Shown: positions 36,211-51,659, counted from the first letter of the stretch. The stretch: 64,000 nt of DNA from Cornus controversa (GCA_026545225.1 CM048845.1:106715033-106779032); one strand, 5' to 3'. Numbers and translations: made by a program. The notes: generated by a model from the letters alone, not told the origin.

Positions 36211-36924
36211 AAAAAAATTGATTCAATGGAGATGAAATAAATAAAGTCCAACTGGTCTCTCTAAGTGTAATTTGGGCCAAATGTCAAAAAAATTTAACCC
36301 AAAAAAAAAATAGATTTAGAGGAGACAAAGTGTAGTTGGCTGTCAAAGTCACAGTTTACTTTTTCCAGTAATTAGTCTTCAATAGGAAATCCTTCCATCT
36401 TCCTTGTGATAACACGTCTTAACTCTTCTTATTTTTCTCTGTATTTGTTCTACCCTCTTCTCTTTCTTTATATATGCTCTGTAATTTTTCCCCTCCTATC
36501 TTAGCAAATATTTAAATTTAGAGGAGATTGGAGAATAAGAGCAAAGGAGAACTGAAGAAGACCCATTCTCTCTATTTGCTCTGTTATTTTTCTTCTTTTG
36601 TAACTCCAATTTCACAACCAAAACGACCATTTCTCAGCCCTTACGGATGTAGTTTTGACCGATTTTTAGTGAATCGGCAGATAGTAGTGTGCATATCGGA
36701 ACCCACTGTTATATCGACTGTTATACCGATGAGTAACTGTATCAATATCGTTGCAAATTGGCCAGTTCACTAAACCATGGTCGAAGTAATTTAATAATTG
36801 CACATTACCGGAAGCATTTTGTCAACTCTTGGAATTTGAGAGACTAATGTGACAACAAAAATAGCTTAGGGGACAAGTTGCAAAATAATGAAAGTTTAGA
36901 TTTTTTTTTTTTTGCATTTTTGCC

Positions 36925-38734
36925 AAAAAGTTATTAGTAAGTGCGAAAATCTATTGTTATTAGTTACTATTACCCTCCCCATTTCAAACGTGTCTGGAAT
37001 CCTATACGTCCAGTCCACCCTGCAAAAAAAAAAGATAAATAAAGGAAAATGTGTACACACAAATTTTGAGTCTGAGAATAAGATCAAAACACGTGGACAA
37101 ATATATCAAATATATTAATTTCAAGAAATATGGGTTATAAGTCTCTGTAAATCTTTACAAAAGAAAGATAAATTCTTCTAATTCGATCTCCTTGGTAATC
37201 TGGATTCAAGGGCTACTGGAGCTTAATCTTGAATTGGATTGAAACTTTGGTGAAGAATGACACATGGATGATGTGTTTATTGTTCTTCTCCTTCAGGGTT
37301 TAGATGCTTTGAAGTTTTAGATTTTGAATGAAGAATCTTGTAGAGTTTCAGCTTTTTTTGAGAGTCTGCTGGTTCTCCCCTTTTTCTCCCAATTCAAGGG
37401 CTATTGGAGCTTAATCTTAAATTGAGTTGTTGAGAGTCCTCTTCAAGTGTTTATTGTTGAAGAAAATCGATGAGAATTTCTTATCGAGGGCTGAAGAAGT
37501 TTGATCTCGAACAGTCTTGTTGATGATTCTTTGAATTTGTTGAATCGTTGAGGAAGAACGACACGACTTTAAATGTGCTTGTTGTTGTTGTTCTTCAAAT
37601 CTTTGAGGGTTGGATGAACGTATGTCTTCAGAGGTTCAAGTGTTGATTGAAGGCAAAGTCTAGAAGAGCTTTAGTATTCTGTAAGAGTCTTTTTCCCTTC
37701 CTTTCTCCTTCATTTCAAATGGGTTGGACTTTTTAGACAATTTGGATCAACCCATGACCCATTTATTTGTGGTGAGTCTGAGCTTCGAATTATCTGACTT
37801 ATTGGGCCACATTTCAAAGTGGGCTAAACTGAAGATAAGCCCAAATTATATTTTGGATCTATCATATAATTTTTTAATGTCTACAAGATGTACATATATA
37901 TATAGAAACAAAAAAATAAATAAATAGAGAGAGTTTATCGAAGAGAACACTCATAGTAGTCGAAGATTGCCAGCTTATGAAAATCAAAAATCCTATGCCT
38001 CTTGATCGTCGAAGATGGCAGCAGAGTGGGTTTAAAGGCGACCGATAGTAAGGGTTGGGGTGAGGAGTGGTGAGAGGATTATGAGAAGAGACGGTGGGTT
38101 AGGAATAAAACCCTAATCTTATGGATATATATGGAGTACCTTAGTATTATTAAATTATTAAGGTAATCATATTATATAATCGGAAAGAGGCTAGTTTGAT
38201 ACAAATGGAGGCAAAAAAAAAAAAAAAAAGCTCCTAAATTTGCAAGACCACAAACTTCCTTACCACTTTTGTCACCATTTTTTTATTTTATTTTTGGTCG
38301 GTTCATACAAAAATAGTATTAAATGATGGAAAATGATATATGTATTAGCATTATATTATGTCAGATCTGATAATTATTGCATTAGATTAACCATAATTTT
38401 CATTCAGATTGGTAATCTAACCAATTATCAGGTGTTCAAATATCTTTAATTATGGATTCTTCAAAAGGAACAATAATAAATAACAACAAGGGTGAGTTCG
38501 AAGAGAGTAAAGAACTAGACAAACTTAAAAGGTTTTTAAGGGTGACAATGTATTCAATAGGCAATGATAAATCTTTACCAAGAAAAAAAATTACCCTTAG
38601 TTTATTGAATAGAGTTCAATAATAGTGGTTAAGTTGTTCTAGATCTCTTATAATTATCCTATTTATAATTTTTGAAAGTAATTGGTTATTTACCATTAGT
38701 TAATACCTTGAGAGATATTGCATAATAGTTCAAA
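36925..38734. other. Unrecognised, no gene seen
   Basis: A phrase, CAAGGGCTACTGGAGCTTAATC, occurs near 37208 and again with small changes near 37395, so part of this stretch is an internal duplication of about 187 bp spacing. No protein family is recognised. Confidence 0.4.
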
Positions 38735-41700
38735 GAGGTTTGTTATTTACAAATCACCAGCACGATTGTAAATCCACACTCGCCCACTTGCACTATTAAA
38801 AAAATATTTTATGCAAACCTTTTTTACAGTGATACATTCAGTCAAATCACCTTTTTAAAGACATCATTTTATATTGTGAGTACTAAAAGTACTCTAAAAT
38901 AGTATTATTTTTCCCTTGACTCAATTGTAATCAATTGTTAGGTGATATAGCAAAGGAAAAGAAGAAACCCAGTAGCTATTTTGCTCTCTTCGACGAAAGC
39001 CTCGAATTTCTCCTCTTTTTTGGTCTCTTCCCTTTGCTGCCTCATTTCTCTGTTATTCTCTTCATACTGTGTCGGGTAAGAGTTTTAATTTTTTATTTTC
39101 TAAATATATTATGCTTTATAGAATAGTTTTTCATGACCAAATCTTAATTTCCTTTGTATGTGGTGCCCATTTTATGTTCTCTTTTTATCTTGCAACTTTA
39201 TATTTTTTATGAAAGTAAAGACCACGTGATGCTAATTTTTTTTCCCTGTTACATGTTTAAAAGGATTTTTGTGTTACCATAATTCTCATTGTTAACGTAG
39301 GTTGTTTATAATTATATTCTTTTTTTCTTATATTAAGTAATCATAGGTCTAAATATTGATTTGAATTTAACCAATGAGGAATGTGACAAAGATAATGTTC
39401 CATGTGCAAGTGAAAATATAATAGATTGTGAAAATCATGAGGAAAGGAAAAAGTGGTATGGAATTTGATTCACATCAAAAAGTATATTCATTTTATCTAA
39501 AATATGCAAAGTCTATAAGGTTTGGTGCCTCAACAAAAAATAGTCGTTAGTCAAAGGCAAGTGGAGAATTTATTGATGTAAAGTTTACTTGTACAAGATA
39601 TGGGGTTAAACGAGAGTTTGATGCACTTAATCCACAACCTTGTCTAAAAATCGATTGTAAAGTATTTTTACATGTAAAGAGAAGACATGATAGAAAATGG
39701 TTTATTCATGAGTTCATCAAAGAACATAACCATGAACTTTTTTCTAGTCATACACACTATTTGTCGTGTCATAGGAGTATCACTCCTACTATCAAGCAAG
39801 ACATTAATACTTTACATGCAGATGGGGTTGAAAACAAGTAAGATTTTTACTACAATGGCCAAACAAAATGGTGGATATAAAATATTGGATTTCTAGAAAA
39901 GGATATTAGAAATCATTTTGATAAGGAAAGACGTTTGGAATTAGTATCAGGAGATGCTAAAGCAATGTTGGAACATTTTATACATATGCAAAAAGAGAAT
40001 ACTAATTTTTTTATGCATTGGATTTAGATGAAGAACAACGTTTAAGAAATATTTTTTGGGTTGATGTAAGAGGCCAAGAAGATTTTAAGATTTTTGAAGA
40101 TGTTTCTTTTGATACTACATATATCACAAACAAATACAAATTGTCTTTCGCGCCATTTGTTGGTATTAATAATCACTTCCAAACTACACTTCTTGGATGT
40201 GCGTTGCTTGCAGATGAGACTACATCAACTTTTATTTAGTTAATACAATCATGGATTAGAGCAATGAGTGAAAAATCTCCAACTGCTATACTAACTGATC
40301 AAGACAGGGCTATGAAAACAGTCATTTCCAAGGTATTCCCAAATACACGATATCGCTTTTGTTTGTGGCATATATTAAGAAAGGTTCTTGAAAAGCTTAG
40401 TCATGTCATAAGAAAACATGAAAATTTTATGGGAATGTTCAATAGATGTATTTATAATTCATGGACTGAAGATGAATTTAAGAAAAAATGGGGCAATATG
40501 GTTAAAAGATTTGAACTTATGGAGAATAAATGGATTGAAGGTTTATTTGAGGATCGTAAACATTGGGTTCCTATTTATATGAGAGGTACATTTTTTGCAG
40601 GAATGTCTACAACTCAAAGATATAAAAGTATAAACTCTTTCTTTAACAAATATGTGAGTAAGAAGACTTCGTTGAAAGAGTTTGCTGAACAATATATGGT
40701 GGCTTTACAAGATAGGGATGAAAAGGCGGCATATGTTGATTTTTGTACATTGTACAAAAAGCCCGCTTTAAAGTCTCCTTCACCATTTGAGAAACAAATG
40801 TCAATGGTTTACACACTTGAAGTCTTCAAGAAATTTCAAGTTGAGGTTTTGGGAGCATCTAAATGTTACACTCAAATATAATTGGAAGATGGTACATTTA
40901 AGAGTTTAAAAGTTCAAGATTTTGAAAAGAATGATGATTTCATGGTTATATGGGATGCAAGCAAGGAAGAGGTTTTTTGTTTATGTCGTCTATTTGAATA
41001 CAGTTAGTATTTTTGTAGGCATGTGTTGGCGGTACTCTAATCTTTTGGTGTTTCTAACATTCCATCTCAATACATCTTAAAGACATAGACTAAATATGCA
41101 AGAAGTGTTAATACCATAAGACGCATTCCAAAAGATGTATTTTCAAAGAAGCAACGTTTTAATGAGTTAGTTCAAGAAGCCACCAAGTTGAGTAAGGAGG
41201 TGTCAATATGTATTGAGAGTTTTAACATTGCATATGATGCACTAAAGGGAGTTTTAAAAAATGTGCAATGATTAATAATTCTCTTAAGGGCTTTAAAGAA
41301 CCTTATAGTTCTCTTGATCTTGATAAAAAGAACGTTGAGAGTAATGTGACGCTTAATATCTCCGTGCTTGACCCACAAGTGTCAATTACGAAAGGAGCTC
41401 CTAAAAGAATCAAAAACGGGATTGAAAAAATGAGTAAAAGAAGATACACCACCAAACGAAAAGAGGTTAGTACCTAATTTTTTTGCCGAAATTTAGAACA
41501 CTTTAAATTGAGAAAAGTTAATTTTTGTTTTACTTTGAATTTTATAGAATCATTTGAAGACGAGAGATTTGAATATTGAAAATTGTTATGACATAGAGCA
41601 AGATACACACGTGATGGTAACTAATCTTATAATTATGTATACAATTATTCTTTTCATGTTTTGGCTCATAATATATTATGTATATTTGATATGTGTAATA

Positions 41701-42433
41701 GGAGGAGAATTATCGTCATGAGTTTGTTTCTAACTAACTTACACAAGATTTTTAGGTACAATATTAATTACAATTCACAGTTTACTTGCATACCATAAAA
41801 ATAGTCTTATATTAATTAAATTGATAAAAAATGATATTTAATTTTTAATATTGTAAAAATTTTCAGGTCTCAAGAGTCAAGATTGTGGAAGGGACATACT
41901 TTGTTTATGAAGAAAGTCCATTTATTTTTTTGTCATGCAGTGATATTTTGGGATATGATACAATGTTTACATCCCAAAAGCTTTCTTTAGTTTTGATATT
42001 TTGAGATATTTGTGGAATACTTTAGATCAATGTTTTGAATTTTTGAGAATTAAAGGTTGTGTGTTAGTAGTGCTCTTATGTTGGTTACTGATTCACCAAC
42101 TATTAAGATTATATATAAAAAAGAATAACAGAGAAATAAGATAGCAAGGGAAGAGACCAAAACAGAAGAAAAAACAGAAGCTTCCGTAGAACAGAGCAAA
42201 ATAGCTATGGGTTCCTCTTTTCCTTTGCTATATCACTTAGCAATTGAGTCAAGAAAAAAAATAATACTACTTTAGAGTATTTTTAGTGCTCACAATATAA
42301 AATAATGTCTTTAAAAAGATGATTTGACTGAATATGCTACTATCAAAAAAATTTGCATAAAATAAAATTTTAATAGTGCAAATGAGCGAGTTTGGATTTA
42401 TAATGGCGTGAGCCATTGTAAATAGCAAACCTC
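38735..42433 (+). mobile_element. MULE DNA transposon with FAR1-like transposase, decayed
   Basis: The ends GAGGTTTGTTATTTAC (left) and, inverted, GAGGTTTGCTATTTAC (right) begin terminal inverted repeats of about 300 bp (38735-39043 and 42140-42433). The flanking 9-mers TAGTTCAAA and CTGTTCAAA agree at seven of nine positions, as expected for a Mutator-like target duplication. The centre encodes a decayed FAR1/FHY3-related transposase on the plus strand. Long, well-preserved inverted repeats, a 3.7-kb size and an internal gene make this a formerly autonomous element. Confidence 0.93.
39430..41480 (+). pseudogene. FAR1/FHY3-like MULE transposase pseudogene
   Basis: Three blocks are recognisable in order. 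First is a FAR1 DNA-binding region at about 39430-39780, with [17 protein letters not shown] and a KEHNHEL zinc-ligand motif near 39719. Second is the MULE transposase core at about 40018-40520, with DTTY near 40111, TDQD near 40293 and FCLWHI near 40357. Third is a SWIM zinc finger ([16 protein letters not shown]) at about 40979-41030. At least six in-frame stops occur, for example at 39548, 40237, 40879, 41005, 41038 and about 41086, and one frame change lies between about 39896 and 40018, so it cannot make a full transposase. Host FHY3/FAR1 light-signalling factors derive from such transposases; the terminal repeats here show this copy is still a transposon. Confidence 0.9.
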
Positions 42434-44570
42434 CTGTTCAAATGAGTCTTTTCTTATCAAATCTTATCCATATTTCAATTGTTGTTTTAAATAATTATGG
42501 TTGGACATTTAATGCAGAGTTCATTTTTTTTTAGGTTTCTATCATGGATTAGGGTGACCCATCATTAAGCCAGGATTAAACACTCAGCTTCCTAACCAAA
42601 TATCTTTAAGAGTCTCATTTGGAGTTAAATGCAAAAACAAGTCGTGCCTTAACTTGAGCCCCTCATAATTTTACGAGGTTTTATCTATATACTAGAATAA
42701 CTCCTCAAAATTCATTTAAGTTGACCTGAGGTTTTTATGTGAAGTAGTAGTTCCTGAGGTTTATACTTTTACATGAGTTGCCGTCTCTCTATAGATGACG
42801 TGGCATGTGTCACGAGTGACTATACGTGGCCATGCTTTTTTTTAGTGGACCATGGTGGTGGTAATGTCACGTCTCTTCATGCTTGTTTGGCATTAATGTT
42901 ATAATGGTGGAAGCATTTTTATAAATATAACTCTTATAAAGTCAGCATCAGTAAAACATAGCCGTTTGGTGAAGTATTTTATAAAATAATCTTTTATACT
43001 TAAAGTATTTTTAAATTTATTTAATAATAACGTCGCTTAAAACATTTGTGTTACTAACTAGTCAAAATGCACAAGTGATTAAATATAGAAGAATATATAT
43101 CACTAAATTAAAGTTTATTCATGTTAGATTTCATAAAAACATTATTATTTAAAAGTGCATGTATATCTTATAAAAAAAAACATTATTCATGTAAATTATA
43201 CAAACAAATATAATTAATGGAAACCAAAATACAAAAAATGATAGGAGAAGAGTCAATATGTTTGAATATATAACGAAAACTCTAACCTCATCTTTCCTCA
43301 GAACGTACTAAAAAGTCAAAAATAAGAGAAAAATCACAGATCCAATGAAAGTATGTTCACATCTCATTGTAATTGCACCAAAATCACTTTTTTATACATT
43401 CGTGCAAGTGTTTCTATTTGCACTCGAGTAAAACTCGAGTTTCAATTTCCAATATATATAATTTCAATCTAAAGCCAAAATACCAATTCCTTTTTTGCTT
43501 TTTGCTTTCATATATCTCTTAATTATTTATTAGATGAACTGGGATTTATCTCAAGCTTATTTTTTCTTGAATTTTTTTCCAAGAAGGCTCAAAATCAATT
43601 CATATACGAGTAGCAAACAATCAAATTTTATAACTAATCATTCAAACAATCAAATTTAATCCAATTATTAATCTTAGTTATCCATTGATTTGATCACTCA
43701 ATCAGGAGGGACGGAGAGAGTTAAAACTTCAAACGTCAAAATAACTAATAAGAATTTCTACTAGACTTCGGATACACAACAAATACACAATTTTGCATTT
43801 TCTGAGCCAATCACTAATCAAACTTCTAAAACACAAAAAGTTGATAAATAAAAAAAAAAATCAAAACCTCTATTTAGATTTCTAAACAGACCCACTTTTC
43901 ATATTTCAAAAATTGAATTATTTGGAATGTTAACGAAAAAATATCCACAAAAATATGACAAACTACACTAAAATACAACAAAAGCTATAACACTAAAACA
44001 AGTCCCACCAAAGTGCATTTGTTGGCCTCTTTTCTTCCCCCTCACTAAAACAAGTTAAACGAACTCTCCTAATTCTCTTCAAAATGCCATCATTTCTGTA
44101 GTCAAATACTCATCAATATGAGAAAATAATACGCATTAGCACAAGTTCTTTGCAAGAAACAAAAAAAACTCCCCTCCATATATATCTTTCTCTGTGTGTG
44201 TGTGTGTGTGTGTTTTTATGTTCAAATTTTCAATATTTTCTTTCAACCAAGTGAAGCGCCACAATGAAATTGCTTGGGTGTTGAACACTTGAACGAGTCA
44301 CTTCAATCAATTGGAACACAAATGAGTGTGACGTGTTTACCATAATTCATATTGAATGAATGTTTTAATTAGAGCAATATTTTATTACTTATAAAATTGT
44401 ATCAAAATGTATGTATATAGGAGTTTGCATTTAAAGAGAAATAAGATCTGATATTTCTAATAGAGAAGAGGTAGAGTTGTCATATAGGAGTTAATTAATT
44501 TAAACAAATAAAATGGTATTAAAAAATGTACGTTACTCGAAGTGAAATTTGGGGGCCAACTCAAATCCAG
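42434..44570. other. AT-rich intergenic DNA
   Basis: No gene is recognised. A segment at about 42620-42800 (CCTCATAATTTTACGAGG, CTGAGGTTT phrases) recalls the ends of the foldback families seen elsewhere, but I found no inverted partner. A (TG)n run lies near 44197-44213. Confidence 0.4.
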
Positions 44571-44805
44571 GAGTGGCAAATTAGATGCAAATCCGTCAAC
44601 TCGCCCATATCCGTTCAGTCATTAATAAATATGAGTGACTTATTTTTCTAGTTGGATCAAAAATAGGTTGACAAAAGTAAACCAATTAAACTGCGAGTTA
44701 AAACGGGTTGAATATAGGTACTCATATTTAACCTATTTTCACCCGTTAAGTTGAAAATAGGAAGAAGTTTATTTGGGTTCGGGCTCTGTCTGCCTTTTCT
44801 TTATA

Positions 44806-45047
44806 AGCGATCTCTCTCTACGCAATCTCTCTCTTTAAACTCTTTCTCTACGTGATCTCTCCCTCCCTTTCTCTCTGTACGTGATCTCTCTCTATAAAAA
44901 AAATTTGAAACTCTCTCTCTATGCAATCTCTCTCCTCCCCCCCCCCCCCCTGCGCCCGCCGCCCCCTTCTCTCTCGTTCAGCCCCTCTCTCTAAAAAAAA
45001 TTCTGAAACTCTCTCTCTCTCCGATCTCTCCCACTCTCTAAAAAAAT
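44806..45047. repeat. CT-rich low-complexity tract with a C run
   Basis: Repeated ATCTCTCTC-type units (often CGCAATCTCTCTC or CGTGATCTCTC) with a run of about 14 C at 44937-44950. Reading frames across it are artefacts. Confidence 0.85.
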
Positions 45048-45121
45048 TTGAAATATTGTCCTCAAATTGCAAAAAGAAAAAAAAAAAAAAGAATGTGACA
45101 TACATAACCAATATATATATA

Positions 45122-45271
45122 GTCTAAGAGAGAGGTTTTGGATTTGGAAATCAGTCTTGGGCATTTTGGTATTAAACAATTTACAAAAAAAAAAAGGTCT
45201 AAGAGAGAGGTTTTGGATCTAGAAATCAGTCTTGGTCATTTTGGTGTTCAACAATTTACAAAAAATACTTC
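45122..45271. repeat. 75-bp tandem duplication
   Basis: GTCTAAGAGAGAGGTTTTGG at 45122 recurs at 45197, and the two 75-bp copies differ at only a few positions. It is non-coding and lies inside the hAT-like candidate. Confidence 0.92.
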
Positions 45272-46123
45272 AATATTTATAAAAATTATATATATATACA
45301 CATGTTTCTTTTCTATCTTTCCTTTTTTATATATAAAATTTTTACATGTTCGTTAGGAGATAAAAGAAAAATGACTTTCTTAATCCATTGTCACCTAATT
45401 CTTGGAGTGAACCGTCTGTTGGTCCAGACTTACATGAAGAAATTCAAATTTATATTTATAATAACAATGTAAATTTGTAATTAAGTCAGCAGACTAGAAA
45501 AAAGCATAGAAATCCGAAATTTATATACAATTAATATGGGGTATTTTTATTCATACATTTTTTAACAAGGTCAGGTCACGAATTTTCTAATTGGATCGAA
45601 TTTAACCCTAACACAAATTTGGTTTCGAATTTATACAGATGTGGGCTTTTTGGATTCGATATGTGGGCATGTTAAATTATAGAAAAGAGTTACCAATTAC
45701 AAATTTTAAATCTTCATAAAAAATAATAACATAGAGAGAGAGAATCGGGTTAGGTGAGTTTGGGTTGACCAGTTTTTTTGGGTCACCAATACGAGTCAGT
45801 CCGTTTATCTGGATCTGGGTTTGTCTAAGCACTCTAGGTCGAGTTGACCTGTTTATCTGAGATCTGAATTGACCTAACTAATCCGAACCTGTTCGGGTCA
45901 AATATGGATTGGTGGGTTACCCCGAGCCATATTCGACCCGCTACTAACGGGTTGAATATTAGTCACAATTCATATTTGACCAGCCTATTTTCAACCCGAT
46001 CTAAACGCATTTTTTTTTAATTAACAGTGGTTTTGAGTGATAAGGAAGCAATCCAAACGGGCTCATAGTTTACAGCTGGTACATGCAGGGCCCGCGTGGG
46101 TCATCTGTATGAAAAACTTATAG

Positions 46124-46309
46124 TTCCATAAATTTGTACAGAAGTAGGATTTAGGCTTTTCAGTGATATCGTAACATAGAACTGGGCCAAAATAGGCCCA
46201 ATAAGTCAGCCCAATGGGTCAAGGTCAACCTCCACATGGAAGGATAATTCCGTAAATTTGTACAGAAGTAGGGTTTTAGGCTTCACAGTTATATCGTTTC
46301 CTTATATAG
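46124..46309 (+). promoter_or_regulatory. RPS12 core promoter with site II motifs, telo-box and TATA
   Basis: Three site II-type elements lie at 46183-46188 (TGGGCC), 46195-46200 (GGCCCA) and 46208-46213 (AGCCCA). A telo-box (TAGGGTTT, the complement of AAACCCTA) lies at 46269-46276. TTATATAG at 46302 is a likely TATA box. Site II plus telo-box is the classic pairing in plant ribosomal protein promoters, linked to TCP and Pur-alpha-type factors and to growth-dependent expression. About 50 bp of this promoter (from 46124) is repeated with period 124 (from 46248). Confidence 0.82.
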
Positions 46310-46385
46310 TCGCAAACTTTGTCCCTCGTCTTAATCCCTTGGCACGCAGCAACTTCTGTGAGTTCCGGCAATCTCATCATCAAAG

Positions 46386-47156
46386 GTGTTTCTCTCTCTC
46401 TCTAAAACTTTTTCTCCCTAGGTTCACCGGTCTTCCAAGTTAGTGTGTTATTTGATTAAATACTCAACTTTGTTAAAGATCTGGAGTCTTATTGTGATTA
46501 TTTGATTAAATACTCAACTTTGTTAATGATATGTGTTATGCAAATTGTCTACTAATGTGTTTGCTTTTGAAGCTTTTAAGCCTGTCTTAAAAATGCCTTT
46601 GCTTTTATTTTCTAGACCCTTATAGTTAAAAAACGATAAACTGGTTGAACTAGCATATGAAATCGAACTGGTTGAACTAACATATGAAATGGGAATTTGG
46701 TGTTCCTGGTTAATGGAGTCTTATTGTGTTAATTGTGCATCTTATAAAAGTGTGATGGTGTGTTTATGAGCGAGTTAAGCCGAGATGGTGTGTCTTAACT
46801 AGCATATAATGGAAAATGAAAAAAAAAATTACTCATGCATAAAATTTGGTGAAATTTGAAGTTGTCAGTAGCTTTAGTATGCATTACTGGAAAGTCAAGT
46901 TAGCGAGCTATCATGAGCGTTTTTCTATGATAAAATAGACTTAAAAGAAACATCGAGGGTTTTTATTGTATTATTGTAAATGACCATCCTTGGTGTGATT
47001 GCCCAATGTTTTGTAAATAACTATGCTATTAGTATTTTAACTTGTTTAAATCGTTATTTGTTATTGTTTGTAAAGTGCTTAGTGCTGGAACTGAATGCTT
47101 CAAATTCTATTAACTATTATTTTCTTTCTAATTTTGTTCTTTTGTCTTGATTTTAG
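46386..47156 (+). promoter_or_regulatory. Probable 5'-UTR intron of RPS12
   Basis: The leader appears to splice from CATCAAAG then GTGTTTCTC (intron start 46386) to TTGATTTTAG then CAACAG (intron end 47156), leaving about 43 nt of leader before the ATG at 47200. Leader introns are common in plant ribosomal protein genes. The intron holds a 50-bp-spaced direct repeat (TTATTTGATTAAATACTCAA near 46448 and 46498). Confidence 0.6.
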
Positions 47157-47199
47157 CAACAGATTCAAAAGAGTGAGTATTTGAGTAACAAGAAGGAAA

Positions 47200-49772
<2,573 letters not shown>

Positions 49773-49796
<24 letters not shown>

Positions 49797-49998
49797 GTGA
49801 GTTGGCAATGGATCAATCAATATAGTTGTTGTGCTTGGTTTGGAGTTTATCTGCAGAAACCCCTCTTAGTTTGTTTGGAGTTGAGGAATATGTCAAGTCT
49901 CACCGAGTGAGTTGGCAATGGATCAATCAATATAGTTGTGCGTCTTTGGTCTTAGGAGTTTATCTGCAGAAACCCCTCTTAGTTTGTTTGAGTCACCC
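49773..49998 (+). repeat. 110-bp tandem duplication spanning the RPS12 stop codon
   Basis: The last codons and stop (TATGTCAAGTCTCACTGA) and the following 3' sequence recur 110 bp later. The second copy has CGA where the first has the TGA stop. The copies share GAGTTGGCAATGGATCAATC and CTGCAGAAACCCCTCTTAG. The true stop lies in the first copy, so the protein is unaffected. Confidence 0.93.
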
Positions 49999-51659
49999 TT
50001 AAGGAAATTTTTGATTGTTCGGGAACCAATATTTCTAGAAATAACGTCTAAATTATTGCAGATTCAGTGATTTATTATTTCGGGTTATGTTTACCTAAAG
50101 TTGCTCACAACGCATTAAAAATATTTAATGTTGGAACCTGAATTATTTTTAATCATTTGTTTCAGTAGAATTGGTTTCATGATAGAAGAAAATTTTATTT
50201 TTATGATAACTGAATTAATCTTGTGCTTAAAGATGGAATCAATGCTCTTTTGGCATGAAGAATGGGAGAGGGGGGTTCTGTTCCTCGTACTGGTAACATA
50301 CATGTAATATATATGTATTCATACACATGCACGCACGCAACGATGTATAATGTAAAAAAGTTTTTATATATATGGGACCAAAAGCTTAAAAGGATAGAAG
50401 GTTGAACTCCCTTTTTTACGTCCATTTTTGTAATGGGGACGACCCTGCTCTGCCTTTTTCTCTCTTCCCTGCTCCTGCTCCTGCTCCCACTCCCTCCGCT
50501 GATTCTACTATAACGATTCTTTTCATATGTAGATTGGTAGTAACTCATCAAGTAAAATCTATAACGCGGTAGTAACTCATCAAGTAAATCTATAACGCTA
50601 TTTGCTGTTGACTAGACTGGCCAGCTGGGGCTTAACACCTTAGATTCATTTCTGATCAAGTGACTTCACAATAATCGTGTGGTGTACCAAACCTAGGGGT
50701 AATCTTTGAGCTCTATGATGCAGGACATATAAATTCTTCCAACTCAAATCTCATTCCTGATCAAAAGAAACTGTGGAACAATAAATACCGACCGTGTAGT
50801 GCTTTTATCCAAATTCAATTGTCTGTATGATAATGTACCGTGTGGTGCTTTTATCCATATGATAATGTCTTTATCAACAACTGGAACGATAATATGATAA
50901 TTATGACCAACGCAGTGTGTTGGTTACACTTGTGTTGACAATAAGAGATACCAGACCCAAGTAACATAATTGATAATTCGTCCAAATTGGATAAGTGGAC
51001 TTGGGACCAGACACAACACATTACACGTATGCCTGGCAGCATAAGTATTTTACTGTTTCACTTCCAAACTTCGATTCAAACTCTTTCCAAAATTTCACTT
51101 TGCTCCGAATTTATAATTTAGATCACAAGACCTAGGAAGGTGTGGCAAAAAAATTTAAGCTCACACTGTTGAGCTCTAGCAACCCGTGTCATAAGGGAAT
51201 GAAATCTCAATATTCAGTAAAATCCACACAAGCATGAGTATTATTGAAATCTTTGTTCGGAAATGCCAGGTACCTTAGGATCTGGAACCAGTGTGGAATG
51301 TTATGTCAAAAAAGCTATTGCCAAGTTTCATCTGTAAAGCTTTCAATTCATAAGCTGTTGAGAACATTTGCCAGGGCTCTAATCTGAATATAGTTACAGC
51401 ATATTGAAATCCAGATAACTGAAGTATAATAAAATCATTATAGACTACTAAATGTCAGAGTTTGAACATTTGTAACAAATAAAGTCAAGAAAATATGATT
51501 AGCCTGTCACTATCTCGAAAATTCAATATCCATTATGCTGAAGAATGCTCAAGATTCTTAAGCATAAGAGAACAGGTACAACTAAATTCACCAGCACCAA
51601 CCATCAACGAAGTGAAAAACTATGCACTAGTTTTCATGATCGCAACATCTTGTCAACTC
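49797..51659. other. Convergent 3' flanks of RPS12 and SDF2
   Basis: RPS12 (plus) and SDF2 (minus) point towards each other here, so this stretch should hold both 3' untranslated regions. Further short duplications occur (GGTAGTAACTCATCAAGTAAA near 50536 and 50565; a GTGTAGTGCTTTTATCC phrase near 50794 and 50841). No other gene is recognised. Confidence 0.5.

Larger units (their letters stand above)
32342..36924. mobile_element. Candidate outer inverted-repeat element holding nested insertions
   Basis: GGCAAAAATGC at 32342 has an exact inverted partner ending at 36924. The match continues inward through an A-run and then a TTTCATTGTTTTGCAACTTG-type block (inverted near 36885) and a TTAGTCTCTCA block (inverted near 36840), over more than 100 bp. 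Nine flanking bases on each side agree at only five positions (AGGGGGTTA and AAAAAGTTA), so the target duplication is weak. Inside lie a long palindromic element, a gypsy primer-site remnant and a second foldback. It probably belongs to the Mutator-type or MITE-like foldback class. Confidence 0.55.
44571..46005. mobile_element. Possible hAT-like non-autonomous element
   Basis: The left end CAGGAGTGGCAAATTAG resembles hAT termini. Both ends carry scattered ACCCGTT / AACGGGTTGAATAT motifs in opposite orientations (left near 44697-44750, right near 45945-45995). A matching right terminus and an 8-bp target duplication were not found, so the right limit is approximate. The interior is low-complexity and non-coding. 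Confidence 0.4.

Noticed and set aside
44848-45111. Arg/Glu-rich frames
   Set aside because: They are products of the CT-rich tract and have no family signature.
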